Counted from the first letter of the stretch, positions 1-7,166 are shown. The stretch: DNA of 7,250 bases from CAZIVO01 sp964542765 (GCA_964542765.1 CAZIVO010000143.1:1-7250); one strand, 5' to 3'. Notes: generated by a model from the sequence alone, not told the origin. A program made the numbers and translations.

Positions 1-1529
1 GCAAGGCTCTTTACGCGATCAAAGATGGTGCCATCCTGGGCACGGCAGTGCCCGGCACGCCCAACAGTTTCTTGTGCACCGACCGCGACTACGGCGACTT
101 CGTCCTGGAATACGAGTTTCTTGTTCATCCAAAGTTGAACTCGGGAGTGCAGGTTCGCAGCCGCAGCCTGCAGGCATACAGGGATGGCCGCGTCCACGGT
201 TATCAGGTGGAGATCGATCCCGATGTCGATCGCAACCGCATGTGGACGGCTGGGATCTACGAGGAGGCCCGTCGTGGCTGGCTCAATGACCTTGCCGCCA
301 ATGAACCGGCCCGCAAGGCCTTCAAGCCAGAGCAATGGAATGCCGTGCGCGTGCGAGCAGTCGGTGACTCGATCAAGACCTGGTTGAACGGTGTGCCGGC
401 AGCCGACCTGGTGGACTCCATGACCCTCAGCGGTTTCATCGGTCTGCAAGTTCACAGCATCGGCAAGAAGACCGGCGGACCCTTCACGGTCAGCTGGCGC
501 AACCTGCGCATCAAGGACCTCGGCAAGCACGAGTGGAAACCGATCTTCAACGGCAAGGACCTCAGCGGCTGGGACGCCCTGCCCGGCGGCCAGTGGAGCG
601 TAAAGGAGGGTGCCATCGTCGGTGTCAGCCAGCGCGCGGAGCGTCGCCACGGCATCCTGCTGTCGAAGGAGAGCTACAAGGATTTCACGGTGCGCTGCAA
701 GCTACGGGTCCATTCGGGAGACAGTGGCTTCTATTTCCGCGCCAAGCGCGTGCGGGGTGGAGTTGCTGTTCATGGATTCCAGGCCGAGGTCGACGAAACC
801 GGTGAGACCGGCGGCCTCTACGAGACGGGTGGGCGGGCCTGGGTCGTCAAGCCCGATACCAAGGTTGCCAAGAGTGCCAAGCACAAGAAGGGGGAGTGGT
901 CGGAACTCACCGTCAGCGCGCATGGAAGGCGTATCGTCGTCCACCTCAATGGCGTCAAGACGGCTGAGCTGATCAAGGACAAGGGTCGCCTCGAGGGTCA
1001 CTTTGGCCTGCAACTTCACGGTGGCCAGGACATGCACGTCGAGTACAAGGACATTGAAATGCTGTTGCCGGCGAAGGCGGTGCTCTACCCCGAGTTCCCC
1101 GACTACAAGCCCAAGACGGGTCCGGATACCTTGTTCGAATACAGACCTCGCCTTGGCTTCAACCTCCCCGATCTTCCCAAGGCAAACTTGAAAGAACTCG
1201 GAGCCCTCCTGAAGAGCCTGTCCGGATACCAGAAGAAGGCTGCTGCCACGCCAGGCAAATGGGTTCGTGGCAATATCCCTCTCGGCGCTGACGAGCGGGA
1301 GTACGAGCCTTCGGACAGTGAGTTGCTGGTCTCCGAAATCGGTTCGCGGATCCAGAAGGTTCTCGATGGGTCATCACCGGACGAGGTGGCGAAAGCCCTC
1401 GCTTCTGGCAACTGGAAGAAGAAGGTCGTGGAGTTCAATGTGATCGGGTTCCGACACGTGGACGTCCTCGGATCAGGACGTTTCTTCTACGCGAGCGAGC
1501 CCAGGTCCGTGCGCCTGCGCCTGCGCTGA
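1..1529 (+). CDS. Tandem DUF1080 (3-keto-disaccharide hydrolase-like) protein, 5'-truncated by the window edge
   Basis: The reading frame is open from the first complete codon at position 3, so the gene starts upstream. The GTG at 48 lies inside the first domain and is not the start. Two DUF1080 domains (PF06439, concanavalin A-like jelly roll) follow one another. The first spans about nt 3-518 and shows SFLCTDRDYGDF, NSGVQVRSR, VHGYQVEID and GIYEE. The second spans about nt 528-1070 and repeats the same order: FNGKDLSGWD, GILLSKESYKDF, DSGFYFRAK, VHGFQAEVD and GGLYETGGRAW. Known members hydrolyse 3-keto-glycosides or act as carbohydrate-binding sandwich domains, usually in the periplasm or on the surface; which applies here cannot be told. 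The remaining 150 or so residues (nt 1071-1526) match nothing I recognise. They are basic and proline-containing at first and end in an Arg-rich tail (RSVRLRLR). The gene converges on the VWA gene and its TGA (1527-1529) lies within a 12-bp palindrome. The domain call is firm; the function is not. Confidence 0.88.
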   Translation, partial: KALYAIKDGAILGTAVPGTPNSFLCTDRDYGDFVLEYEFLVHPKLNSGVQVRSRSLQAYRDGRVHGYQVEIDPDVDRNRMWTAGIYEEARRGWLNDLAANEPARKAFKPEQWNAVRVRAVGDSIKTWLNGVPAADLVDSMTLSGFIGLQVHSIGKKTGGPFTVSWRNLRIKDLGKHEWKPIFNGKDLSGWDALPGGQWSVKEGAIVGVSQRAERRHGILLSKESYKDFTVRCKLRVHSGDSGFYFRAKRVRGGVAVHGFQAEVDETGETGGLYETGGRAWVVKPDTKVAKSAKHKKGEWSELTVSAHGRRIVVHLNGVKTAELIKDKGRLEGHFGLQLHGGQDMHVEYKDIEMLLPAKAVLYPEFPDYKPKTGPDTLFEYRPRLGFNLPDLPKANLKELGALLKSLSGYQKKAAATPGKWVRGNIPLGADEREYEPSDSELLVSEIGSRIQKVLDGSSPDEVAKALASGNWKKKVVEFNVIGFRHVDVLGSGRFFYASEPRSVRLRLR

Positions 1530-1567
1530 TCAGCGGCCGTTATCGATAACAGGGCCTTTCCGATCGG
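1524..1567. repeat. Cluster of three perfect palindromes in the convergent gap
   Basis: Within 44 bases there are three perfect palindromes: CGCTGATCAGCG (1524-1535, overlapping the stop codon of the DUF1080 gene), GTTATCGATAAC (1539-1550) and CCGATCGG (1560-1567). The second is framed by GGCC at 1535-1538 and 1553-1556. This gives a possible hairpin with a two-base bulge followed by TTT, which could serve as a weak terminator for the plus-strand gene. A half copy, CGCTGAT, recurs at 1590-1596 and could pair with ATCAGCG at 1529-1535. The palindromes are directly visible; a terminator or protein-binding role is only a guess. Confidence 0.4.
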
Positions 1568-1602
1568 TATGGCTCTGCATCTTCTCGCTCGCTGATGGGG
1601 AT

Positions 1603-2973
1603 TTACCTGAAGAACTTCGCGGCCTTGAAGTCGTAGTAGATCTTCACGAAGTCCCGCATTTCCTGCTCGAATTGCTGGCCGAACGACAGTGCCAGGATGT
1701 GTTGCACCATCTGTCGCGCCGCGCCGCCGGCCTTGCCAGAGTTCTTCGGGGCGAGCTGGCCCTTCTTGTTGACCTCCATGTCGAAAACGATTTCAGCGAA
1801 GACACCGCCACCGGCTTCGGCGATCTTCTGAAAGGTCTCTCTCATCTCTCGCTGGGCATTCATGAAGGCGATCGGGACCCGTGCTTGGGGTGGGAAGTTG
1901 AGCCGGACTCCGATCGTCGATGTCATGAATGGCTTGACCCGACTGCGCGGCCCGGTGGTCGGCGCCTTGGTCAAGCTTCCGGGATCGTTGCGAGCGATCT
2001 TCGCATTCTCGATGGCCTTGGCAGAATCTTGAGGTGGCGCGTCGCCGATCACGATGACGACCTTGTTAGCATCATGTTGCCACTTCAGCCTGCGGCCAGT
2101 AGCGATCTCGATGCCATTGGCAACTTGTTCCGGGAGATCCCCGCCGCCGCCAGCCTTCAGCTTGAGCAGCTTCTGGCGCGCTGCCGTGATATTTTTTGTG
2201 AGTGGCAAGATGGCCTGCGCACCCTTCCTGTCACTGTCTCCGAAGTCGCCGATTTCCTTGTAGTGGACGATCCCGAGGCGAAGTTTTGGGGAGATTCCAT
2301 CGAGGATTTCGATCATCTCGCCCAGGGCAGCACTCACCGCATCGATGGATGGTTGCATGCTACCCGTGGAGTCGATGCAGATGCCGAGATCGAGACCCGA
2401 ACTGTAGAGATCGAAAGCCCTCTCGGCGAAGGCGACGGTGTTGTCTCCGTCCTTGGCGATGACCTTGGCTGCCCAGGGCTCGGGCTCGTAGCCCTTCTTT
2501 CTGGCACGCCACCAGCTGGCCCACTGAGACTTCGTCTGGCTCTCCGTATCAGGGGCAATGCGAGCGAGGGCTTCCGAGATGCGGCTCTTGTAGTGTTTGT
2601 TGGATTGCGATAGCTGCTTGATCAATTCCTCGATCAGTTCAGCAGATGCGATGCTCGGCAGGAGTCCCTTCTCGGCACGCAAGAGGGCTTCTGCCGCATA
2701 GGCACGCAGGCGTTTGTCCCTGTCGCGCAAGGCCTGCACGATCATCGTGCTCCCGGCCGGGTGCCAGTGCTGATTCAAGGAAAGGAGAATCACCACCTTC
2801 TGCACCCAGTGTTCCGAGGCAGTAAAGCGCGCGGCCAGTGCCTTGGTCGCGGCTTCCCCGAGCGGCGGGGGAGCAGCCTGATTCTGGGCGCCGAGCACAG
2901 AAGTGGTAGCCAGCAGCAGCGCCAAAACCGCGTTCGACCACGAAGGTCCGGGTAGGTTCGTTGGATGTGTCAT
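1603..2973 (-). CDS. Exported HEAT-like/VWA-domain protein
   Basis: The 456-residue product begins with a probable signal peptide (hydrophobic stretch about 14-28, AVLALLLATTSVLG, cleavage near G28-A29), though its n-region has no Lys or Arg. Residues about 37-140 are helical and HEAT-like (LRDRDKRLRAYAAEALLRAE). A Trp-rich segment, WASWWRARKKGYEPEPW, follows at 151-167. Residues about 194-395 form a von Willebrand factor A domain. Its MIDAS is DSTGS (201-205, the DxTxS variant), with GGGGDLPEQ (275-283) and the terminal aspartate motif VIGDAPP (308-314). These suit metal-dependent protein binding rather than catalysis. The last 60 residues are helical and may be an oligomerisation tail. The start is fixed: an in-frame TGA (2983-2985) lies four codons upstream of the ATG and no good Shine-Dalgarno is seen. 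The gene diverges from the hydrolase fusion and converges with the DUF1080 gene. The partner protein is unknown. Confidence 0.88.
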   Translation of the reverse strand: MTHPTNLPGPSWSNAVLALLLATTSVLGAQNQAAPPPLGEAATKALAARFTASEHWVQKVVILLSLNQHWHPAGSTMIVQALRDRDKRLRAYAAEALLRAEKGLLPSIASAELIEELIKQLSQSNKHYKSRISEALARIAPDTESQTKSQWASWWRARKKGYEPEPWAAKVIAKDGDNTVAFAERAFDLYSSGLDLGICIDSTGSMQPSIDAVSAALGEMIEILDGISPKLRLGIVHYKEIGDFGDSDRKGAQAILPLTKNITAARQKLLKLKAGGGGDLPEQVANGIEIATGRRLKWQHDANKVVIVIGDAPPQDSAKAIENAKIARNDPGSLTKAPTTGPRSRVKPFMTSTIGVRLNFPPQARVPIAFMNAQREMRETFQKIAEAGGGVFAEIVFDMEVNKKGQLAPKNSGKAGGAARQMVQHILALSFGQQFEQEMRDFVKIYYDFKAAKFFR

Positions 2974-3235
2974 TCGGTTGATTCAGCAGTTGCTTTCCGG
3001 CTCTTGGCAATCTGACAGGGTTTTATCGCGAAACTCATCCACGAGGCGCGCTGTCTCACACAACGCCTTGAACCCTGCAAGCGAGCCACTTCCACACCAT
3101 AAGAGCTGTTACTCATGCCTGTCGGAAAAGTTGCGAGAGAAATCGCGACTATCTCGGATGCGAGGAGAGGTCTCAGGCACGATTCGTGGCATCGCATAAC
3201 TCGCCGAAGCGGTTGAACCACTGTATCCTGATTAG
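2974..3235. promoter_or_regulatory. Divergent intergenic region with small inverted repeats
   Basis: These 262 bases separate two divergent start codons and must hold both transcription starts, if each gene has its own promoter. I could not find a convincing -35/-10 pair on either strand. Neither start has a Shine-Dalgarno sequence at normal spacing. The clearest structure is GTTGCGA (3130-3136), GAGAAA, TCGCGAC (3143-3149), a 7-bp stem with one wobble. Close behind it is a 4-bp tetraloop hairpin, CTCG-GATG-CGAG (3153-3164). They could be an operator or leader structures of the plus-strand gene. The antisense and sense open frames crossing this region lack protein-like composition and are not called as genes. 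Confidence 0.35.
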
Positions 3236-6200
3236 ATGAATCTCGTCCGAAGTCTACTTTGCGTGATGGTGCTCGGATCATCTCCCTCGTGGTTGACGGC
3301 TCAGGAGATCGAGGTTCCGGAGTTCCACACGGAGAAGGTCAAGGCATCGTATGTGATCGCAGTGCCGCCGGAGCATGACGCGAAGAAGCCGACACCACTG
3401 ATCCTCGACTTCCACGGTGCGGTGGCGCCGAGTCGGAAGGGTGCGAACATCACTTACCAGCGTGTATGGTCGAAGTTCGTGCAGAAGGAGCCGGTTCTGG
3501 TACTCTGGCTGAATTCGCGCTCACGAGGCTGGAACCGTGTCGTGGACAAGAGTCTCGACGACACGTCGTACGCGCTGCACGTGCTTGCGGAGATCCGCGA
3601 GAATCATGCTGTTGTCGATGAGGAAGTCTATCTTGCCGGGTTCTCGTCCGGTTCGGACTTCCTCTGCGCAGGTGGATTGCAGTTGCGCGGAAAGTTTGCA
3701 GGCACGCTTGCCGTTTGTCCCGGTCCGCCCAACGTGCTGGGGCTTCGAAAAGAAGAGATCCTGAGGGCGAAGGACCACCCTTTCCTCTTCGTCACCGGTG
3801 AGAAGGACTACATTCGAAAGAATGGTCCCTGGGAGGCCTTCCTCGCGCTGGAGAAAGCAGGGGCCCGTGTGATGTACCGCGAGATCGAAGATCTCGATCA
3901 CGAGTTTCCGTCAACGGCCCAGTACCAGGAGTGCTTCCAGTACCTGCGCATCCTGGCCGGCCGTGTCGAGGCCGATCATGCGAAAATAGCCAAGGCTGCA
4001 CTCGCGAGTGGGGACTATCTCCTTGCGTCGACTCACGCCAAGAAACTGGGCAGGAACGGCTCCGAACTCCTGATGCAGATCGCGGTGATCGGCAAACGCA
4101 TGCTGGAGGAGGCCAAACAGGTGTCGTGGAAGGATCAGCCGGGAGCCGCTTACGAGGCGTGGTGGCGGGTGATGACGCAGTTCCATCGCTTCCCGGACAT
4201 CGCCAGGGCCGCGCGAGAAGAATTGGCAGTCGATCGCGGTATCCCGAACCGTGACATGCTGCGCGCGCGTCGCGATCACCACCGGAGCGGAGGTCGTGCA
4301 CCGGCTCCCGCAACTCCGGTCAGGGAACCGCCACCGCCGAGCGAGAAATCGAAGGCCGCCGTCGGACCCTGGTCCTTCGACAAGTACCTCTCACACGATG
4401 AACTCTCGCAGCGGTTGAAACTCCTGGCCGCAAAGAACCCGCAGCGCGTTCGCTTGACCTCGATGGGAAAGTCCATCCAGGGCCGCGATCTCTGGGTGTG
4501 CACGATCACCGACGACGTCACGAAGGCCGCACACAAGCCGGCGATCTATGTCCAAGGTGGCATCCACGGTAACGAGATCAGCTCGGTGATGGTGACGCTC
4601 TACTTCGCGTGGCAGATGGGAGCGAACCCTGATCGGCGTCGGTCGATCGATCGGTTGCTGCGCGACGTGACCTTCTACGTCGCTCCGGCTGTCAGTCCCG
4701 ATGCGGTGCAACACTTCGTGACGAAACCGACCTCACTGTGGCGACCGCGATTCAACTTTCGACCGCACGATGCTGATGGAGACGGCAAGATCGACGAGGA
4801 CGGCTACGAGGACTTGAATGGCGATGGCGAAATCAGCCAGATGTATGTCGTCGACGCGGAGGGCCCCTTCGTGCTGAAGGGTGGCCGCATGGTCCGGGAT
4901 CACACAGGCAAGACCACGCCTCGTTTCCAGCATGTTGGTCGTGAGGGTATCGACAACGATGGAGATGGGAAGTACTCGGAGGACCCGATCGGTGGCGTCA
5001 ACCTGAACCGAAACTTCCCGGTTGGCTTCAAAGCCCGTCGGGACTTCGAGGGTTTCCGCGGTGAAGGGCCTGCTTCCGAGCCTGAGACGAGGGCGGTCAT
5101 CGAGTTCGTTAAACAGCATCGGAACATCAATGTGTTTTTCGACTACCACAACGCCGCCAACTGCGTCTTTTACTGGATCGGTCCCGATGGCCAGAAGCAG
5201 GACCCCAAGGACTTCGCCCACATGACCGCAATCGCCGGTCGCGCCAAGGAAGAGTTAGGCTTCGCGCCGCGACCGCTCAACCACGATGGCGTCGGACTCA
5301 GTGTTGCCTGGGCGTACGGCGATATGTGCCTGCCAGCGTGCATCGTCGAACTCGAAATTGGCGACCTGGACGCGTGGGGCGGCGATGTGTTCGTCGAGGC
5401 AACGAAGAGCAAGCATCCTCAACTCGGCGAGGTGTGGATAGGGAACGACCACAAGAAGCTTCCCAAGCGCAACCCGCCGCCGAACGGAATCTACGCCCAG
5501 GCCAAAGCGCATTGGGAATTCATGCGCAACGAGTTGAAGGAGTTGCCCAAGCTGGAACTCGAGCAACCTCGCATCGTGCGCAAAGGCACGGGATTTTCGG
5601 TAACGGGACTCATCGCTAATACCGGCAAGATGCCATTCGCGAGCCAGCGAGCAACTCGGCTCGGCAAGGCATCCGAGATCAGCATCTCGGCGCGCGGCGC
5701 GAAGATAGAAGGAACAACACGGTTACCGGCGCTCGGTATCGGTGAGCGCCGCGCATTCGACATTCATCTTTCGGACATCGAGGACTCGGTCACGTTGGTC
5801 GTCACGCATCCCAAGGGTGGCACCTTCGAACTCCCGGTGCTGCGTAGACGGATCGCGACGATCCCTATCCAAAGACGTGGGGGCTACGAGATAGAGCCCG
5901 GCTACAAGACGGTTGACCAACTCGAGTGCGTGGAGCTTTCAAGTGACAAGGGTCCACGCTTCAAGGTATCACACGAGAAGAAAGTCCTGCGCGTCGCCGT
6001 GCTGCTCGGAGAATTCTCCGATCTCTCGCACACGGTCCCGAGCAAGACCTTCGAAGAATCCTTGTTCGGCCATGACTACAAGGGAACCTCCTACACGGGA
6101 CAGGCGGTCTATGGCAGTGTCCGTGATTTCTATGCGGAGATGTCGTATGGGGCGGCGGACGTTGCCGGGCGCGTGTTCGATTGGATCGAACTGCCGGGCA

Positions 6201-7030
6201 AGTATGACGACTACCGCAAAGCGAGCTTCGGGTCGTCAAAGTTCCGGACCGCCCTCGAACGAGCTGTTCTTGATGAGCACGGCGAGGATGCGTTGGATGG
6301 CTACGATGGCCTGATCTTCGTCTGGGCCGGCAACCCGGTGCGGCGGGTGAGTTGCCTGTGGCCGATGCGGCTCACGCTCAAGCACCGCCCCGGGATGATC
6401 TCCTTCAAGACCGGAGAGTTCTACCGAGCGCAGATGGCGCCGATCGGCGTTGCCTGCCATGAGATGGGGCACACGTTCGGGGTCAATGACAAATACGGGT
6501 TGGGGGCGCCCGAGCAACCGATGGGGCGCTGGTGTCTGATGTGCAAGGGCACTCATGGCTCGGGAGAGTCGATGCAGCACCGCCCGTTTCATCTGTGTGC
6601 GTGGTGCAAGATGGTGATCGGCTGGGTGAAACCGACGATCATCGACCCCTCACAGCCACAGAAGATTGCGCTCCGGCCGATCCTGTCGTCGGAGCGCGAG
6701 TGCTTACGCGTCTTGCTGAAGTCAGACGGCAGTGAGTATTTGCTTCTATCGAATCGCCGGCGCGAGGGATTCATGACCGAGTTGCCATCTCCGGGCCTGG
6801 TCGTTCTGAAGGTCGGTCCGAATGACCGGCCGATGGCGCCTCAGAAGCAGGTGCAGTTGATCGAGGCCCACGGTCTCGGTCCGGGTGGCAAGAGCGAGTT
6901 GCAGAAACTCGATCAGATCGCCTGGCCACAGGTTGGCAAGACCGAGCTGACCGTCTCGGGAGTGCGAGTGTCGGGGATCCGGTGCGAAGGAGACGTCTTG
7001 TACTTCGAAGTGGGCAAGGCTGCGAAGTAG
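3236..7030 (+). CDS. Exported three-hydrolase fusion: esterase + M14 carboxypeptidase + M6 metalloprotease
   Basis: This 1264-residue protein starts at the only possible ATG, since the codon just before it is TAG. It has a signal peptide (1-22, cleavage near A22-Q23). (i) Residues about 31-241 form an alpha/beta-hydrolase of the esterase/PHB-depolymerase type: ILDFHG, nucleophile elbow G135-FSSG with Ser137, Asp191 (TGEKD), His222 (LDHEF). (ii) Residues 244-340 are helical, then a Pro-rich linker (353-368). (iii) Residues about 380-770 are an M14 zinc carboxypeptidase: zinc ligands His444 and Glu447 (HGNE) and His638, Asn591-Arg592 (NLNRNF), catalytic Glu705 (VELEIGD). EF-hand-type loops sit at 512-535 and 573-583. 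(iv) Residues about 771-872 look like a beta-sandwich. (v) Residues about 916-1264 are an M6 (immune inhibitor A-like) metalloprotease: HExxHxxGxxD at 1075-1085, a likely Met-turn at W1099-M1102, two CxxC pairs, then the usual C-terminal beta region (EYLLLSNRRREGF). All key residues of each enzyme are present. The natural substrates are unknown; degradation of proteins and esterified material outside the cytoplasm is an inference. Confidence 0.9.
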   Translation: MNLVRSLLCVMVLGSSPSWLTAQEIEVPEFHTEKVKASYVIAVPPEHDAKKPTPLILDFHGAVAPSRKGANITYQRVWSKFVQKEPVLVLWLNSRSRGWNRVVDKSLDDTSYALHVLAEIRENHAVVDEEVYLAGFSSGSDFLCAGGLQLRGKFAGTLAVCPGPPNVLGLRKEEILRAKDHPFLFVTGEKDYIRKNGPWEAFLALEKAGARVMYREIEDLDHEFPSTAQYQECFQYLRILAGRVEADHAKIAKAALASGDYLLASTHAKKLGRNGSELLMQIAVIGKRMLEEAKQVSWKDQPGAAYEAWWRVMTQFHRFPDIARAAREELAVDRGIPNRDMLRARRDHHRSGGRAPAPATPVREPPPPSEKSKAAVGPWSFDKYLSHDELSQRLKLLAAKNPQRVRLTSMGKSIQGRDLWVCTITDDVTKAAHKPAIYVQGGIHGNEISSVMVTLYFAWQMGANPDRRRSIDRLLRDVTFYVAPAVSPDAVQHFVTKPTSLWRPRFNFRPHDADGDGKIDEDGYEDLNGDGEISQMYVVDAEGPFVLKGGRMVRDHTGKTTPRFQHVGREGIDNDGDGKYSEDPIGGVNLNRNFPVGFKARRDFEGFRGEGPASEPETRAVIEFVKQHRNINVFFDYHNAANCVFYWIGPDGQKQDPKDFAHMTAIAGRAKEELGFAPRPLNHDGVGLSVAWAYGDMCLPACIVELEIGDLDAWGGDVFVEATKSKHPQLGEVWIGNDHKKLPKRNPPPNGIYAQAKAHWEFMRNELKELPKLELEQPRIVRKGTGFSVTGLIANTGKMPFASQRATRLGKASEISISARGAKIEGTTRLPALGIGERRAFDIHLSDIEDSVTLVVTHPKGGTFELPVLRRRIATIPIQRRGGYEIEPGYKTVDQLECVELSSDKGPRFKVSHEKKVLRVAVLLGEFSDLSHTVPSKTFEESLFGHDYKGTSYTGQAVYGSVRDFYAEMSYGAADVAGRVFDWIELPGKYDDYRKASFGSSKFRTALERAVLDEHGEDALDGYDGLIFVWAGNPVRRVSCLWPMRLTLKHRPGMISFKTGEFYRAQMAPIGVACHEMGHTFGVNDKYGLGAPEQPMGRWCLMCKGTHGSGESMQHRPFHLCAWCKMVIGWVKPTIIDPSQPQKIALRPILSSERECLRVLLKSDGSEYLLLSNRRREGFMTELPSPGLVVLKVGPNDRPMAPQKQVQLIEAHGLGPGGKSELQKLDQIAWPQVGKTELTVSGVRVSGIRCEGDVLYFEVGKAAK
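4769..4984 (+). other. EF-hand-type calcium-binding loops inserted in the M14 domain
   Basis: Residues 512-523 of the fusion protein read DADGDGKIDEDG, residues 526-535 read DLNGDGEISQ, and residues 573-583 read DNDGDGKYSED. The alternating Asp/Asn at positions 1, 3 and 5 with Gly at 6 matches dockerin/EF-hand loops. They lie between the NPDG-like segment and the NLNRNF motif. Similar DGDG insertions occur in other bacterial M14 peptidases, so this is a subfamily trait rather than an oddity of this gene. Calcium binding is likely by motif but not shown. Confidence 0.75.
6458..6607 (+). other. M6 active site with paired CxxC motifs
   Basis: The zinc site HEMGHTFGVND covers residues 1075-1085 of the fusion protein. 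It is followed by WCLMC (1099-1103) and CAWC (1121-1124). C1100/C1103 and C1121/C1124 make two CxxC pairs 17 residues apart that bracket the likely Met-turn (WCLM in place of the common WDLM) and the following P-H-L segment. In an exported protein they could form disulfides or a small structural metal site. The active-site call is firm; the role of the cysteines is open. Confidence 0.7.
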
Positions 7031-7125
7031 GGACCAGGTCAAGCTCGGGGTCCTCAATTTGCACCTGCTCACACGCAGGCAAGGCGACCATTGGCTTCTA
7101 GCTGCGGGGGGGGCTCTGAGACTGT

Positions 7126-7151
7126 GAATGTCTGACTCTGGTCAGACATTC
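7126..7151. terminator. 11-bp perfect hairpin, candidate bidirectional transcript end
   Basis: GAATGTCTGAC (7126-7136) and GTCAGACATTC (7141-7151) are exact reverse complements around the loop TCTG. The hairpin lies about 95 bases after the stop of the fusion gene and about 70 bases beyond the 3' end of the minus-strand tRNA. No T-run follows on either strand, so if it ends transcription it does so without the classical signature. It might instead protect the 3' end of the mRNA or be a binding site. The structure is certain, the role is not. Confidence 0.45.
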
Positions 7152-7166
7152 GTGCCAAGAGCCGCG

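Noticed and set aside
48..50. GTG as start codon of the DUF1080 gene
   Set aside because: The frame continues upstream to the window edge with typical DUF1080 sequence (AIKDGAILGTAVPGTP), so the true start lies outside the window.
1672..2613. Long open frame of 313 codons on the plus strand opposite the VWA gene
   Set aside because: It is antisense to a gene with clear VWA motifs and a signal peptide. Its translation has no recognisable domain and looks like a codon-bias shadow.
2903..3199. 98-codon plus-strand frame in the divergent region
   Set aside because: It begins inside the antisense of the VWA gene, has no ribosome site and encodes no recognisable protein.
3213..3229. TTGAAC and TATCCT before the fusion gene as a sigma-70 promoter
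   Set aside because: The two boxes are only five bases apart and the second lies within seven bases of the start codon.
2970..3281. 103-codon minus-strand frame spanning the divergent intergenic region
   Set aside because: It overlaps the start of the fusion gene in antisense and reaches the VWA start codon. It has no domain or signal and low protein-likeness.
4733..5221. 162-codon minus-strand frame within the M14 region
   Set aside because: It is opposite conserved M14 motifs and EF-hand loops; Val/Asp-rich antisense composition is expected from those codons.
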